Shown here piece after piece: positions 36,651 through 45,248 of a stretch of DNA of 64,000 bases. Location of the stretch: positions 30,303-94,302 of the forward strand of contig CAWDBD010000007.1 of assembly GCA_963800395.1 (NCBI GenBank), read 5' to 3'. The translations under genes were made by a program, and so were the position numbers. The notes under the pieces are model-generated. The model was given only the letters and a program-made list of their open reading frames with translations. It did not search any database and was not told where the DNA came from. Each line of letters starts with the position of its first letter. Within the stretch, counting starts at the first letter, position 1. Source of the DNA: DASSBG01 sp963800395 (GTDB lineage: Bacteria; Pseudomonadota; Gammaproteobacteria; Xanthomonadales; Rhodanobacteraceae).

Positions 36651-39401
36651 GTGGATCAATTGCAGGACATTCTGGAACAGGACATCGACCCCGAGGAGAG
36701 CCGCGAGTGGCTGGAGTCGATTGATGCGGTCATCCGCAACGACGGGACCGGGCGTGCCCACTATCTGCTCGAGCGCATGGTCGATGAGACCCGTCGCGCT
36801 GGCGGCCATATTCCGTTTCAGCCCACCACGCAATACGTCAATACCATCCCGCCGCACCTGGAGACCAAGTGCCCGGGTGATCCGGCGATGGAGTGGCGCA
36901 TTCGCTGCCTGATCCGCTGGAATGCCATGGCCATGGTGGTGCGGGCCAATCGCAAGCCCGGTTCGCTGGGCGGCCACATTGCCAGTTTTGCATCGTCGGC
37001 AACCTTGTATGACGTGGGCTTCAATCACTTCTGGCGCGCGCCCAGCGAGGAGCATCCCGGCGATCTGGTGTTTTACCAGGGCCATTCCAGCCCGGGCATC
37101 TATGCGCGCTCCTATCTTGAGGGCCGCATCAGCGAGGAGCGCATGGATCTGTTCCGTACCGAGGTCAAGGGTGCGGGCGAGGGCCTGTCGTCGTACCCGC
37201 ATCCGTGGCTGATGCCCGATTACTGGCAGGTACCGACCGTGTCGATGGGCCTGGGACCAATCCAGGCCATCTATCAGGCGCAGTTCTGGAAATATCTGGA
37301 ACACCGCGGCCTGATGCCCAGGACCAACCGCAAGGTCTGGTGCTTCATCGGCGATGGCGAAGTGGACGAGCCGGAAACCCTGGGCGCGATCTCGCTGGCC
37401 GGGCGCGAAAAGCTGGACAACCTGATTTTCGTGATCAACTGCAACCTGCAGCGCCTGGATGGCCCGGTGCGCGGCAACGGCAAGATCATCCAGGAACTGG
37501 AGGGTTCCTTCCGCGGCAGTGGCTGGAGCGTGCTGAAACTGGTCTGGGGCAGCTACTGGGATCCGCTTCTGGCACGCGACGACAAGGGTGTGTTGCGCAA
37601 GCTGATGATGGAAACCGTGGATGGCGAGTACCAGGCTTGCAAGGCCCTGGGCGGCGCCTACACGCGCAAGAATTTCTTCGAGAAATACCCCGAGACAGCG
37701 GCGATGGTGCGCAACCTGTCGGACGACGACATCTGGCGCCTCAATCGTGGTGGCCATGATCCGCACAAGGTGTATGCGGCCTATCACGAGGCGGTGAATA
37801 CCGAGGGCATGCCCAGCGTGATCCTGGCCAAGACGGTCAAGGGCTACGGCATGGGCCGGGGCTCGGGCGAGGCCGAGAACCCAACCCACCAGCAGAAGAA
37901 GCTGGATGACGAGGAAGTGCGCGCGTTCCGCGACCGCTTCCAGATCCCGCTCGAGGACGATCAGCTCAAGGATGTGCCCTACTACCATCCGGGCGTTGAT
38001 TCGGACGAAGTGCAGTACATGCTGGACCGGCGTCGCGAACTGGGAGGCTTCCTGCCCCAGCGCCGGCAAAAGGCCGACACAAGCTTCGAGACGCCGGATC
38101 TGGACAGCTTCAAGCAGATAACCAAGGGCACCGGTGACCGTGAAGTCAGCACCACCATGGCACTGGTGCGTGGCATGAACCTGCTGCTGCGCGACAAGAA
38201 GATCGGCCCACGGGTGGTGCCCATCGTTGCCGATGAGGCGCGTACCTTCGGCATGGAGGGCATGTTCCGCCAGATCGGCATCTATGCTCCGGAAGGCCAG
38301 AAGTACCGCCCCCAGGACGCCGACCAACTGCTCTACTACCGCGAGGCAAAGGATGGCCAGGTGCTGCAGCAGGGCATCAGCGAGGCCGGTGGCATGTCGT
38401 CATGGATGGCGGCCGCAAGCAGTTACTCGATCAGCAACCAGCCCATGCTGCCATTCTTCATCTACTACTCGATGTTCGGCTTCCAGCGCATCGGTGACCT
38501 GGCCTGGGCCTCGGGCGACCTGCGCTGTCGCGGATTCCTGATCGGCGGCACCGCCGGACGTACCACGCTCAATGGCGAAGGCCTGCAGCACGAAGACGGC
38601 CAATCGCACCTGATGGCCGGGACCATTCCCAACTGCAAGGCCTACGACCCGACCTTTTCCTACGAGGTGGCCATCATCATGCAGGACGGCGTGCACAGCA
38701 TGCTGGAACAGCAGAATGACGTGTACTACTACATCACGGTACTGAACGAGAACTACGTGCACCCCGACATGCCGGAGGGTTGCCAGGACGGTGTGCTCAA
38801 GGGCATGTACCTGTTGCGGGACTCGGGACTCGGGACTCGGGACTCGGAGAAGAGCAAGAGCAAGGGCAAGGGTGGGTCGAAGTCGAAGAGCAAGGCACCG
38901 CGGGTGCAGTTGCTCGGTTCGGGCGCGATCCTGCGCGAGGCGATTGCCGCGGCCGACCTGTTGCGGGACGACTTCGGGGTGGAAGCCGATATCTGGTCGT
39001 GCACCAGCTTTACCGAGCTTCGGCGCGACGGTTTTGATGCCGAGCGCTGGAATCGCCTGCATCCGCAAGCGAAGAAGCCGCGCACAGCCTACGTCACCGA
39101 ATGTCTCGAGGGACACGCAGGCCCCGTCATCGCAGCCACCGACTACGTGCGCGAGTATGCCGACCAGATCCGGGCCTTCATGCCCGAGGGTCGCCACTAC
39201 ACCGTGCTCGGCACGGACGGCTATGGCCGCAGCGATACCCGCGAGTGCCTGCGTGACTTCTTTGAAGTGGATCGCTACTGGATTGCACAGGCCGCCCTGG
39301 CGGCGCTGGCGCGCAGCGGCGACGTCAATGCCGGTGACGTGGCGCGTGCCATCAAGGACTACAAGCTCGATACGGACAAGCCGAACCCGGTGAGCGTCTA
39401 G
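36651..39401 (+). CDS. aceE: Pyruvate dehydrogenase E1 component (homodimeric AceE type)
   Basis: This 916-residue thiamine-diphosphate enzyme decarboxylates pyruvate and acetylates the lipoyl group of E2. It starts with GTG (MDQLQDILEQDIDPEESREW) after AGGAGA. The ThDP/Mg motif GDGEVDEPETLG with VINCNLQRLDGPVRG, the N-terminal GGHIASF and the C-terminal VQLLGSGAIL/ATDYVREYADQIRAFMP are all in family register. It is about 30 residues longer than E. coli AceE. Part of that is the segment near residue 725 where the heptamer repeat GGGACTC reads RDSGLGTRDSE, followed by a Lys/Ser/Gly-rich run (SKSKGKGG) before APRVQLLGSG. The E2 and E3 genes lie 17 kb away. Confidence 0.96.
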   Translation: MDQLQDILEQDIDPEESREWLESIDAVIRNDGTGRAHYLLERMVDETRRAGGHIPFQPTTQYVNTIPPHLETKCPGDPAMEWRIRCLIRWNAMAMVVRANRKPGSLGGHIASFASSATLYDVGFNHFWRAPSEEHPGDLVFYQGHSSPGIYARSYLEGRISEERMDLFRTEVKGAGEGLSSYPHPWLMPDYWQVPTVSMGLGPIQAIYQAQFWKYLEHRGLMPRTNRKVWCFIGDGEVDEPETLGAISLAGREKLDNLIFVINCNLQRLDGPVRGNGKIIQELEGSFRGSGWSVLKLVWGSYWDPLLARDDKGVLRKLMMETVDGEYQACKALGGAYTRKNFFEKYPETAAMVRNLSDDDIWRLNRGGHDPHKVYAAYHEAVNTEGMPSVILAKTVKGYGMGRGSGEAENPTHQQKKLDDEEVRAFRDRFQIPLEDDQLKDVPYYHPGVDSDEVQYMLDRRRELGGFLPQRRQKADTSFETPDLDSFKQITKGTGDREVSTTMALVRGMNLLLRDKKIGPRVVPIVADEARTFGMEGMFRQIGIYAPEGQKYRPQDADQLLYYREAKDGQVLQQGISEAGGMSSWMAAASSYSISNQPMLPFFIYYSMFGFQRIGDLAWASGDLRCRGFLIGGTAGRTTLNGEGLQHEDGQSHLMAGTIPNCKAYDPTFSYEVAIIMQDGVHSMLEQQNDVYYYITVLNENYVHPDMPEGCQDGVLKGMYLLRDSGLGTRDSEKSKSKGKGGSKSKSKAPRVQLLGSGAILREAIAAADLLRDDFGVEADIWSCTSFTELRRDGFDAERWNRLHPQAKKPRTAYVTECLEGHAGPVIAATDYVREYADQIRAFMPEGRHYTVLGTDGYGRSDTRECLRDFFEVDRYWIAQAALAALARSGDVNAGDVARAIKDYKLDTDKPNPVSV
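38818..38847 (+). repeat. GGGACTC heptamer tandem repeat inside aceE
   Basis: Four direct copies of GGGACTC plus two bases lie within the aceE frame and encode RDSGLGTRDS. The same heptamer in tandem arrays makes up much of the repeat island at 49851-51039. Being 7 nt long, the unit cannot be gained or lost singly without shifting the aceE frame. Confidence 0.9.
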
Positions 39402-39406
39402 TTCTC

Positions 39407-39446
39407 GAGCGCCGGAGGTGTGACTGCGATCACGATTCCGGCGCTC
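39407..39446. terminator. Stem-loop after aceE
   Basis: GAGCGCCGGA (39407-39416) and TCCGGCGCTC (39437-39446) form a perfect 10-bp stem six bases after the aceE stop codon. There is no T-run, so it may be a weak or Rho-linked 3' end, or a processing hairpin. Confidence 0.4.
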
Positions 39447-39550
39447 CAGCATGAATGTTTCCTGACGCCGCAAGCGCGCAATTCATGTGCAGTTGCGTTT
39501 TGCCTGCGCAAGCTGCGTCTGCGTTTGCACAAGCCCCAAGGAGACATGTC

Positions 39551-40033
39551 ATGCACAAGCTCGCACTCAGTTTTGCCATCGCCCTGCTGGCCGCTTCGTC
39601 GGCCCAGGCCCAGGACACCGTGCCCGCCGCCCAGGCGCAAACCGCCATGCAGCGGGCCGAACGACCGAGCAACCCGAACGCCCTGAGCGAGGCCGAGATC
39701 AAGCACCGCATCGCTGGCGCCGGCTACAAGGAAGTCAAGGGACTGGAATTCGAGGATGGTGTCTGGCGCACCAAGGCACGCGGTGGCAACGACCACTGGG
39801 TCGCCCTGCTGGTTGCTCCGGTCACCGGCAAGGTGTACGAGGCCGACGCACCATCAAAGCTCAATGCCGACGAGATCCGCGCCAAACTGACCGCGGCCGG
39901 CTACCAGAACATCAGTGACGTGGAGTTCGAAGATGGCCTCTGGAGCGCCGAAGCCGACAACACCGAGGGCGACGAGGTCGAGCTGCTGGTCGATCCGGAT
40001 GACGGCAGCGTGGTGTCCTCGCAGCAGGACTGA
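39551..40033 (+). CDS. Secreted PepSY-domain protein
   Basis: This protein of about 160 residues starts MHKLALSFAIALLAASS (signal peptide, cleavage after AQA) with an AAGGAGAC ribosome-binding site. The mature part contains two PepSY-like repeats, each with an LSEAEIKHRIAGAGYKEVKGLEFEDGVW-type core broken here into short matching stretches (IKHRIAGAGYKEV and IRAKLTAAGYQNI, each followed by EFEDG). PepSY domains are found on periplasmic peptidase inhibitors and regulators. It lies after aceE but is not linked to PDH in any obvious way. Confidence 0.83.
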   Translation: MHKLALSFAIALLAASSAQAQDTVPAAQAQTAMQRAERPSNPNALSEAEIKHRIAGAGYKEVKGLEFEDGVWRTKARGGNDHWVALLVAPVTGKVYEADAPSKLNADEIRAKLTAAGYQNISDVEFEDGLWSAEADNTEGDEVELLVDPDDGSVVSSQQD

Positions 40034-40069
40034 GGCACTTTGCGCGGTCCCGGGCCCGCCTGAAGCGAA

Positions 40070-40751
40070 TCACGGGGCCCGGGACGCAAGGACGTATTCG
40101 CCGCCGCGTTCCAGTGCACGCTGATAGGCCTCGCGCGCATGGATGCGTGCGAGGAAATTCATCAGCCGCGGCCGTGAATCGTCAAGACCGGCGCGTGCCC
40201 GTGCCGCTTCCAGCGGGAAGCTCATCTGGATATCGGCAACGCTGAAGCTTTCCCCGCAGAACCATGGCTGCTCGGCCAGGTGTGACTCCAGATAGTCCAG
40301 GTGCAGTTTCAGCTGCGGGTCGATGAATGCCTTGCGCACCTTGCGCACCATCCCGCGGATCACCGGTCGCACAAGCAAGGGCCCCGGCGACTGGTGTATG
40401 CGGCTGAATACCAGCTTCAGCAGCAAGGGCGGCATGGCCGAGCCCTCGGCGTAGTGCAGCCAGTAGTTGCACTGCACACGCTGCGCTGTACCGGGCGAGG
40501 GAATCAGCCTCTTTTCTCCGTAGCGGTCCGCCAGATACTCGACAATGGCCCCCGATTCGGCAAGCACCAGGTCGCCGTCGGTGATCACCGGCGACTTGCC
40601 CAGCGGATGCAGCTTGCGCAGCGAAGGCGGCGCCAGCATGGTTTGCGGGTCGCGCTGGTAGTGTTCGACACGGTAGTCGACGCTCCAGCTCTTCCAGCAA
40701 CCAGAGGATTCGCTGCGAGCGCGAGTTGTTGAGGTGGTGTACAACAATCAT
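40070..40751 (-). pseudogene. Glutathione S-transferase with a single-base frameshift
   Basis: The N-terminal piece MIVVHHLNNSRSQRILWLLE, starting at 40751, continues in another frame as VDYRVEHYQRDPQTMLAPPS down to the stop at 40070. Removing one base near 40684 (reading minus strand GAGCTGGAGCGTC as GAGCTGGGCGTC) restores one GST of about 226 residues, with GKSPVITDGDLVLAESGAI as the GST cis-Pro/Ser loop and FCGESFSVADIQM in the helical domain. Either the gene is inactivated or a base is wrong in the assembly. The start overlaps the stop of the CtlX-like gene by one base. Confidence 0.8.
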
Positions 40752-41659
40752 CAGAATATCTCCGCTATGCAGCAGCGCAAGCTGCCACCGGCCTTTTCCA
40801 GTTCGCCCAGTTCAACGCAGCTCAGCGCAAAGCCCCAATCGCCCAGTTTCTTGCGCTGCCCGTCATGCAGCGCCGAGGCAGCGCGCGCGCTCATCCAGAC
40901 GCGTTGTTCGCTCAAGCTGATGGCATTGCCGGCGAAGGCCTGCTTTTGCGATGGGTCAATCCAGATCACGCGCTCTTCGCAGGCGCTGGCAATGGCCCTG
41001 GGTACCGCGCTGTCGGCGAACCCGTCGGCGGCCAGTATCACCGCTCGCGAAGCAAGCAGGGCCATGACCACGTTGGTGTGGTATTCGGTCTTCGCCAGTT
41101 CAAAACAGAAGCTCAGGTTCAGGCCGAATGCGTCGTGCATGGCACGCGCGCCCGCTTCGTCGCAGCGTTCGCTGAGACCGGCATAGCCGATGCCTCGCGC
41201 GCGATCGATGATCAGCGACCCGGTCAGTTCCGCCACCAGATCATCGCGCAGGGAAAGGTCGACAAGCCCGCGGCCGCTGTCTGCGAAATGCTGGCGAATG
41301 GCGGCATGGCCTGCTTCCGCGCGGCGGATATCGTGCCGCATCCGTCCCACAATCAGGTTTTCGGCAGTGGTGGCAAAGACATTGTTCGGGAACATGCCAT
41401 CCGGCGCATCCGGGTGGCCCGGGAATACCGTGACCGGCACATCGGCCGCCAGGGCTTCGGCCAGTGCGGCGTGTTGGGCGCGGGCGCGGTCCAGGTCGAG
41501 GCGCATGCCCGGATCCATGTAGGCGTTGTCGCGCGCCGATTCGGTCGCCAGGGCTGGCGCAGACGGACTGACCAGGAAAGCGCCCAGCGCGCAGGCCGGG
41601 GCGGCGGGCGGCAACTCCGCAAAGGCACGCAGAAATCGGTCGGGGGAGTCGGTGATCAT
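40751..41659 (-). CDS. CtlX-like guanidine-modifying hydrolase (DDAH/arginine deiminase superfamily)
   Basis: This protein of about 302 residues belongs to the beta-propeller amidinotransferase/deiminase superfamily: MFPNNVFATTAENL near residue 86, TGSLIIDRARGIGYAGLSER with the catalytic-acid region, KTEYHTNVVMALL containing the catalytic His, and a C-terminal GGSLRCCIAEIF with the nucleophilic Cys. The set resembles the citrulline-utilisation hydrolase CtlX rather than ADI or DDAH. The start at 41659 is the first ATG that begins in the conserved region; the frame upstream overlaps the MFS gene. The substrate is inferred, not shown. Confidence 0.8.
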   Translation of the reverse strand: MITDSPDRFLRAFAELPPAAPACALGAFLVSPSAPALATESARDNAYMDPGMRLDLDRARAQHAALAEALAADVPVTVFPGHPDAPDGMFPNNVFATTAENLIVGRMRHDIRRAEAGHAAIRQHFADSGRGLVDLSLRDDLVAELTGSLIIDRARGIGYAGLSERCDEAGARAMHDAFGLNLSFCFELAKTEYHTNVVMALLASRAVILAADGFADSAVPRAIASACEERVIWIDPSQKQAFAGNAISLSEQRVWMSARAASALHDGQRKKLGDWGFALSCVELGELEKAGGSLRCCIAEIF

Positions 41660-41666
41660 GTGCAGA

Positions 41667-42908
41667 CTATGCGCCGCCCGGTGAATCGGATTGCAGGTGT
41701 TGCCGTCGTCTGAGCGAGGGGAACCAGTGCATCCACAAGGCGCAGACAATCAAGGTGCCGAAACCGCCGATCAGCACGGCCGGCACGGCACCGAACCAGG
41801 CAGCGGTAATGCCCGACTCGAACTCGCCAAGCTGATTGGAGGTATTGATGAAAATGGAATTGACCGAGCTGACCCGGCCGCGCATGTCGTCGGGCGTTTC
41901 CAGCTGCACCAGCGCGCCGCGGATCACCATGCTGATCATGTCGAAGGCACCCAGTGCGCACAGTGCAGCCATCGACAGCAGCAGCGAGGTGGACAGCGCA
42001 AACACCAGGGTGGCGGCACCGAAACAGGCAACCGAGACGAACATGATCATGCCAACGTGACGCTTGAGCGCGTGATGGGCCAGCCACACCGACATCCCCA
42101 GCGCGCCGATGGCCGGTGCGGCACGCAGCAGGCCCAGGCCCCACGGTCCGGTGTGCAGGATGTCGTGGGCGAAGATCGGCAGCAATGCCGTGGCGCCGCC
42201 GAGCAATACCGCAAAAAGATCCAGCGAAAGTGCGCCCAGCACTACCGGATGGCCGCGAATGTAGCGAACCCCGGCCAGCAGGGTACGCACGCTGGCCGGC
42301 TGGCGGCGTGGCGGACGGTGGTGGTATTCCAGGCGCCACAGAAACACGACCGCTGCCGCATACAGCACGGTGGACACGGTGTACACGGCTGCCGGGCCGG
42401 CGATATAGATGAAGCCGCCCAGCGCCGGGCCGACGATCATCGCCATTTGTCCTGCGGAGGAATTGACGGCCAGGGCGCGCCCCAGCACGGATGCCGGCAC
42501 CAGGCCCGGCAGCAGTGCCTGGCGGGCCGGAGACTCGATCGCGCGCGCCACACCGATGACCAATACGGCAGCCAGTATCTGCAACTCGCCAAACACTCCG
42601 GTGACGCTTCCCAGTGCCAGTGCCGCCACGCCCAGGGCCTCGACAAACTGGCACACCGCCACAATGCGGCGGCGATTGAACTGGTCGGCCAGGTGCCCCG
42701 CCGGCAGCGCCAGCAGCAGCGAGGGCGCAAATTGCACCAGCCCGATCAGGCCCAGATCCAGCGCACGTCCGGTGATGGCGTAGATCTGCCAGCCGACGGC
42801 CACCGACAGCATCTGGAAGGCAAATCCCGAGGCGATGCGCGCACACCAGAAAACCATGAACGGCCGGTGTTGTCGCAGCAGCGTGGGTGTCGAGTCTTGG
42901 ACGGGCAT
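41667..42908 (-). CDS. Major facilitator superfamily transporter (EntS-like)
   Basis: This transporter of about 413 residues begins MPVQDSTPTLLRQHRPFMVF at 42908. About 12 hydrophobic segments and the motif-A-like loop LADQFNRRRIVAVCQ after helix 2 are visible, as in the MFS group that contains EntS and similar efflux proteins. The cargo is unknown. The gene ends 7 bp from the CtlX-like start. The frame upstream of 42908 is open but reads unlike any MFS N-terminus. Confidence 0.85.
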   Translation of the reverse strand: MPVQDSTPTLLRQHRPFMVFWCARIASGFAFQMLSVAVGWQIYAITGRALDLGLIGLVQFAPSLLLALPAGHLADQFNRRRIVAVCQFVEALGVAALALGSVTGVFGELQILAAVLVIGVARAIESPARQALLPGLVPASVLGRALAVNSSAGQMAMIVGPALGGFIYIAGPAAVYTVSTVLYAAAVVFLWRLEYHHRPPRRQPASVRTLLAGVRYIRGHPVVLGALSLDLFAVLLGGATALLPIFAHDILHTGPWGLGLLRAAPAIGALGMSVWLAHHALKRHVGMIMFVSVACFGAATLVFALSTSLLLSMAALCALGAFDMISMVIRGALVQLETPDDMRGRVSSVNSIFINTSNQLGEFESGITAAWFGAVPAVLIGGFGTLIVCALWMHWFPSLRRRQHLQSDSPGGA

Positions 42909-42950
42909 GGCCCGCAGTGTACCCTCTGGATTCAAAATCCGGAGTCCGAC

Positions 42951-43683
42951 ATGCGCCCTGCCAAACTGCGTTTCCTGCTTCCTTCCCTGGCCATCCTGAT
43001 TCTTGCTGCCTGCTCGCAGCAGGCCGACCATGCTGCACCCGCTGCGCAACAACAGGCGCAGGACACGCGCACGCAACAGGATCTGGCGCTGTACCAGAAG
43101 CTGCGCAGCAAGCAGCAGTTCGAACTGGCGGCGCCGATTGGTGAAGGCGTTGTGGCGCGCGCACCGAACAGCCCGGCAGCGGCGGAAATCCGCAAGACCC
43201 TGGCCGATACCCAGGCCAGGGCAAAAACCATTAATGAGGAAGAACCGGCTGCGACAGCTGTGGATCTACCAGAGCGGCGAGGAGTCCGGGGGCAGGCAGA
43301 ACACGGCCACCCTGCATCCGAGTCGGCCGGTGGCCGAAAGAAACCGCATTCGCCTGATTCTGCGTCGGCACAGCGCGTGGGGGCAAAGCGTGTATCTGTA
43401 CGACGGCGACGGCAAGGGCTTCGTCTGCAAGGGCCAGTGCAAGCTGGCACTGAAGGTCGATGACAAGCCGGCCAAACCGCTGAAAGCGTCCCTGCCCGAC
43501 ACCAGCGACCCGGCCATGTTCATCGACAACGACAAGCGTTTCCTGAAGCTCCTGGACACCGCGACGACGCTGTCCATCACCGTCACCATCAAGGGCGACG
43601 GACAGCGCGAGCTCTTTTTCGAGGCCGGTGGCTTTGATCCGGATCGATGGCCCGAGCCCGGCAAGAGCACGGGCAAGAAATAG
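42951..43683 (+). pseudogene. Lipoprotein with an N-terminal to C-terminal frame change
   Basis: MRPAKLRFLLPSLAILIL with lipobox LAAC-S (residue 22) starts at 42951 and runs as a helical, Gln-rich domain to about 43240. The rest of the protein, from RLRQLWIYQSGEESGGRQN to a stop at 43683 (near FDPDRWPEPGKSTGKK), is in the next frame. A single inserted base (or a 2-base loss) near 43240 splits one protein of about 243 residues. The C-terminal part has the look of a beta-rich secreted domain (YLYDGDGKGFVCKGQC). I recognise no named family. Confidence 0.7.
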
Positions 43684-43708
43684 CCCGGCCCGGCAACCTG
43701 CACGGCCG

Positions 43709-44329
43709 TCACTCGCTTCCCGGGTCGTCCTCGAACGGCAGCGCAACGCCATGCTGCGACACATACTCGTACAGTGCGAGGCTGGCGGCGACGGCCACGT
43801 TGAGGCTTTCGATCGGCCCCCATTGCGGGATACTGACCAGGCGCAGGCTCCGCTCCTGGCGAACGGCCTCGCTGAGCCCGCGTGCCTCGTGACCCAGAAC
43901 GAAGGCGCAGCGGCGCGGCAGGCACACGTCATTCATGCTGCTCGATGCTGCGGGGTCCAGTCCGATCAGGCTGAAATCATCCGCGACAAGTTGCTCCCGG
44001 CAGGAGGCAAAGTCGTCGTGGAAATGTGCTGGCACATGTCGGAATGCGCCCTTGGCCGGTGCCGGATCGAACGGCCCGATTCCGATCAGGTGCACGGCGT
44101 GCGCACCGAAGGCTTCGGCACTGCGGAAGATCTTGGGTACATTGAAGTCGGCGCGCAGGCCGTCCAGTACCAGCACCACGGTGTGTGGCCCGGGTTTGGC
44201 CAGCAGGTTCCGGCGGCGCTGCTTCTGATAGCGCCACAAGGCATTGGCATCGCCGCTGCCTGCCTTGCTCGGGAGGACATCCGCCGCAATGACACGATCA
44301 GGGTCGGCGGTCCGGCGATGTTTCACCAT
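43709..44329 (-). CDS. TrmH/SpoU-family RNA 2'-O-methyltransferase
   Basis: This SPOUT-fold enzyme of about 206 residues methylates a ribose in tRNA or rRNA using SAM. The trefoil-knot motifs are clear: VLVLDGLRADFNVPKIFRSAE early, then FVLGHEARGLSEAV and SIPQWGPIESLNVAVAASLALYEY at the end. MVKHRRTADPDR at 44329 is chosen as the start; upstream codons do not look coding. The target nucleotide cannot be assigned from sequence. Confidence 0.87.
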   Translation of the reverse strand: MVKHRRTADPDRVIAADVLPSKAGSGDANALWRYQKQRRRNLLAKPGPHTVVLVLDGLRADFNVPKIFRSAEAFGAHAVHLIGIGPFDPAPAKGAFRHVPAHFHDDFASCREQLVADDFSLIGLDPAASSSMNDVCLPRRCAFVLGHEARGLSEAVRQERSLRLVSIPQWGPIESLNVAVAASLALYEYVSQHGVALPFEDDPGSE

Positions 44330-44592
44330 GGGGCTGAGATCGACGATGAAGGCGTGTACCAGTCTAACCGGACCGCAGTCGGAAGAGGCTGCCGAAATGA
44401 CGTGCCGCTGCGTCCGCTGCTTGCGGCTGCGGCCCTGCCTTGTCCGCTTCCCGGTCTGACTGGCATGCTGACACAAGCCCATTCAAGCATCGTTCAAGTG
44501 TCTGAATCATCGCGGATTTCGTTTGCTCTGCGTTCATGCGTTCGGCCTGAAGCTGGGCCCCGGTTCACAACGCAACGCAAAGGAGGTTCGCG

Positions 44593-45057
44593 ATGTACAA
44601 GTCACTTTCCGGAGCCATTCTTGCCGGTCTGATGATGACTGCCGGTGCCGTCGCCACGCCGCAGGCGCAGGCCGCCGAGGCCACACTGGACTGCAAGCTC
44701 AGCTTCAACCTCACCGGCTGGTCGCTGATCTACAAGCATGCCAATGGCGAAGGCACGGTCAGCTGCGCCAACGGGCAGTCGATGCCGGTCAAGTTGACGG
44801 TCAAGGGCGGTGGGCTAACCGCCGGCAAATGGCATATCGACGACGGCAAGGGCCGCTTCAGCGACGTGCACAAGATCGACGATGTGCTGGGCCGCTACGT
44901 CCAGGGCGAGGCGCATGCCGGCATGGTCAAATCCAGTACTGCCCAGGTACTGAGCAAGGGTACCGTGTCGCTGGCGCTGGCCGGCACCGGCGAGGGCGTC
45001 AACCTCGGTGTGGATGTGGGCGCGTTCACCATATCGCGCATGGGAGACGCCAAGTAA
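44593..45057 (+). CDS. Secreted protein of unknown function
   Basis: This 154-residue protein has a signal peptide (MYKSLSGAILAGLMMTAGAV, cleavage probably after AQA) and an AGGAGG Shine-Dalgarno before its ATG. The mature part has one Cys pair (LDCKLSF and VSCANGQ) that could form a disulphide and ends with a beta-rich, Gly-rich region (LALAGTGEGVNLGVDVGAFT). The length and Gly/beta pattern resemble DUF992-like proteins, but I cannot assign it. A strong terminator follows within 50 bp. Confidence 0.7.
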   Translation: MYKSLSGAILAGLMMTAGAVATPQAQAAEATLDCKLSFNLTGWSLIYKHANGEGTVSCANGQSMPVKLTVKGGGLTAGKWHIDDGKGRFSDVHKIDDVLGRYVQGEAHAGMVKSSTAQVLSKGTVSLALAGTGEGVNLGVDVGAFTISRMGDAK

Positions 45058-45104
45058 CATCCCGCGTCACTGCCGGACCACAATGCCGGCGGGTCTGTTC
45101 GATG

Positions 45105-45136
45105 ACGGCCGCGATCTACGGATCGCGGCCGTTTTT
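45105..45136 (+). terminator. Rho-independent terminator after the 154-residue secreted protein
   Basis: ACGGCCGCGATC and GATCGCGGCCGT form a perfect 12-bp stem around TACG, followed by TTTT. It separates the secreted-protein gene from the TonB-dependent receptor. Confidence 0.9.
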
Positions 45137-45248
45137 GCAGATGGCACCAAGGCTGCCCCGCGATGTCGGCGGCATACCCCTGCGCTGGCTGCCACGGGAT
45201 CCGTTCTACGCTATGATCGCGGGTCGTTTTCAGGGGTCTGGAGAAACC

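Noticed and set aside
41691..43463. Single plus-strand frame of 590 codons running from inside the MFS gene into the lipoprotein
   Set aside because: Its first 420 codons are antisense to the MFS transporter and are Gln/Arg/His-rich. Only the last part, from 42951, is the lipoprotein.
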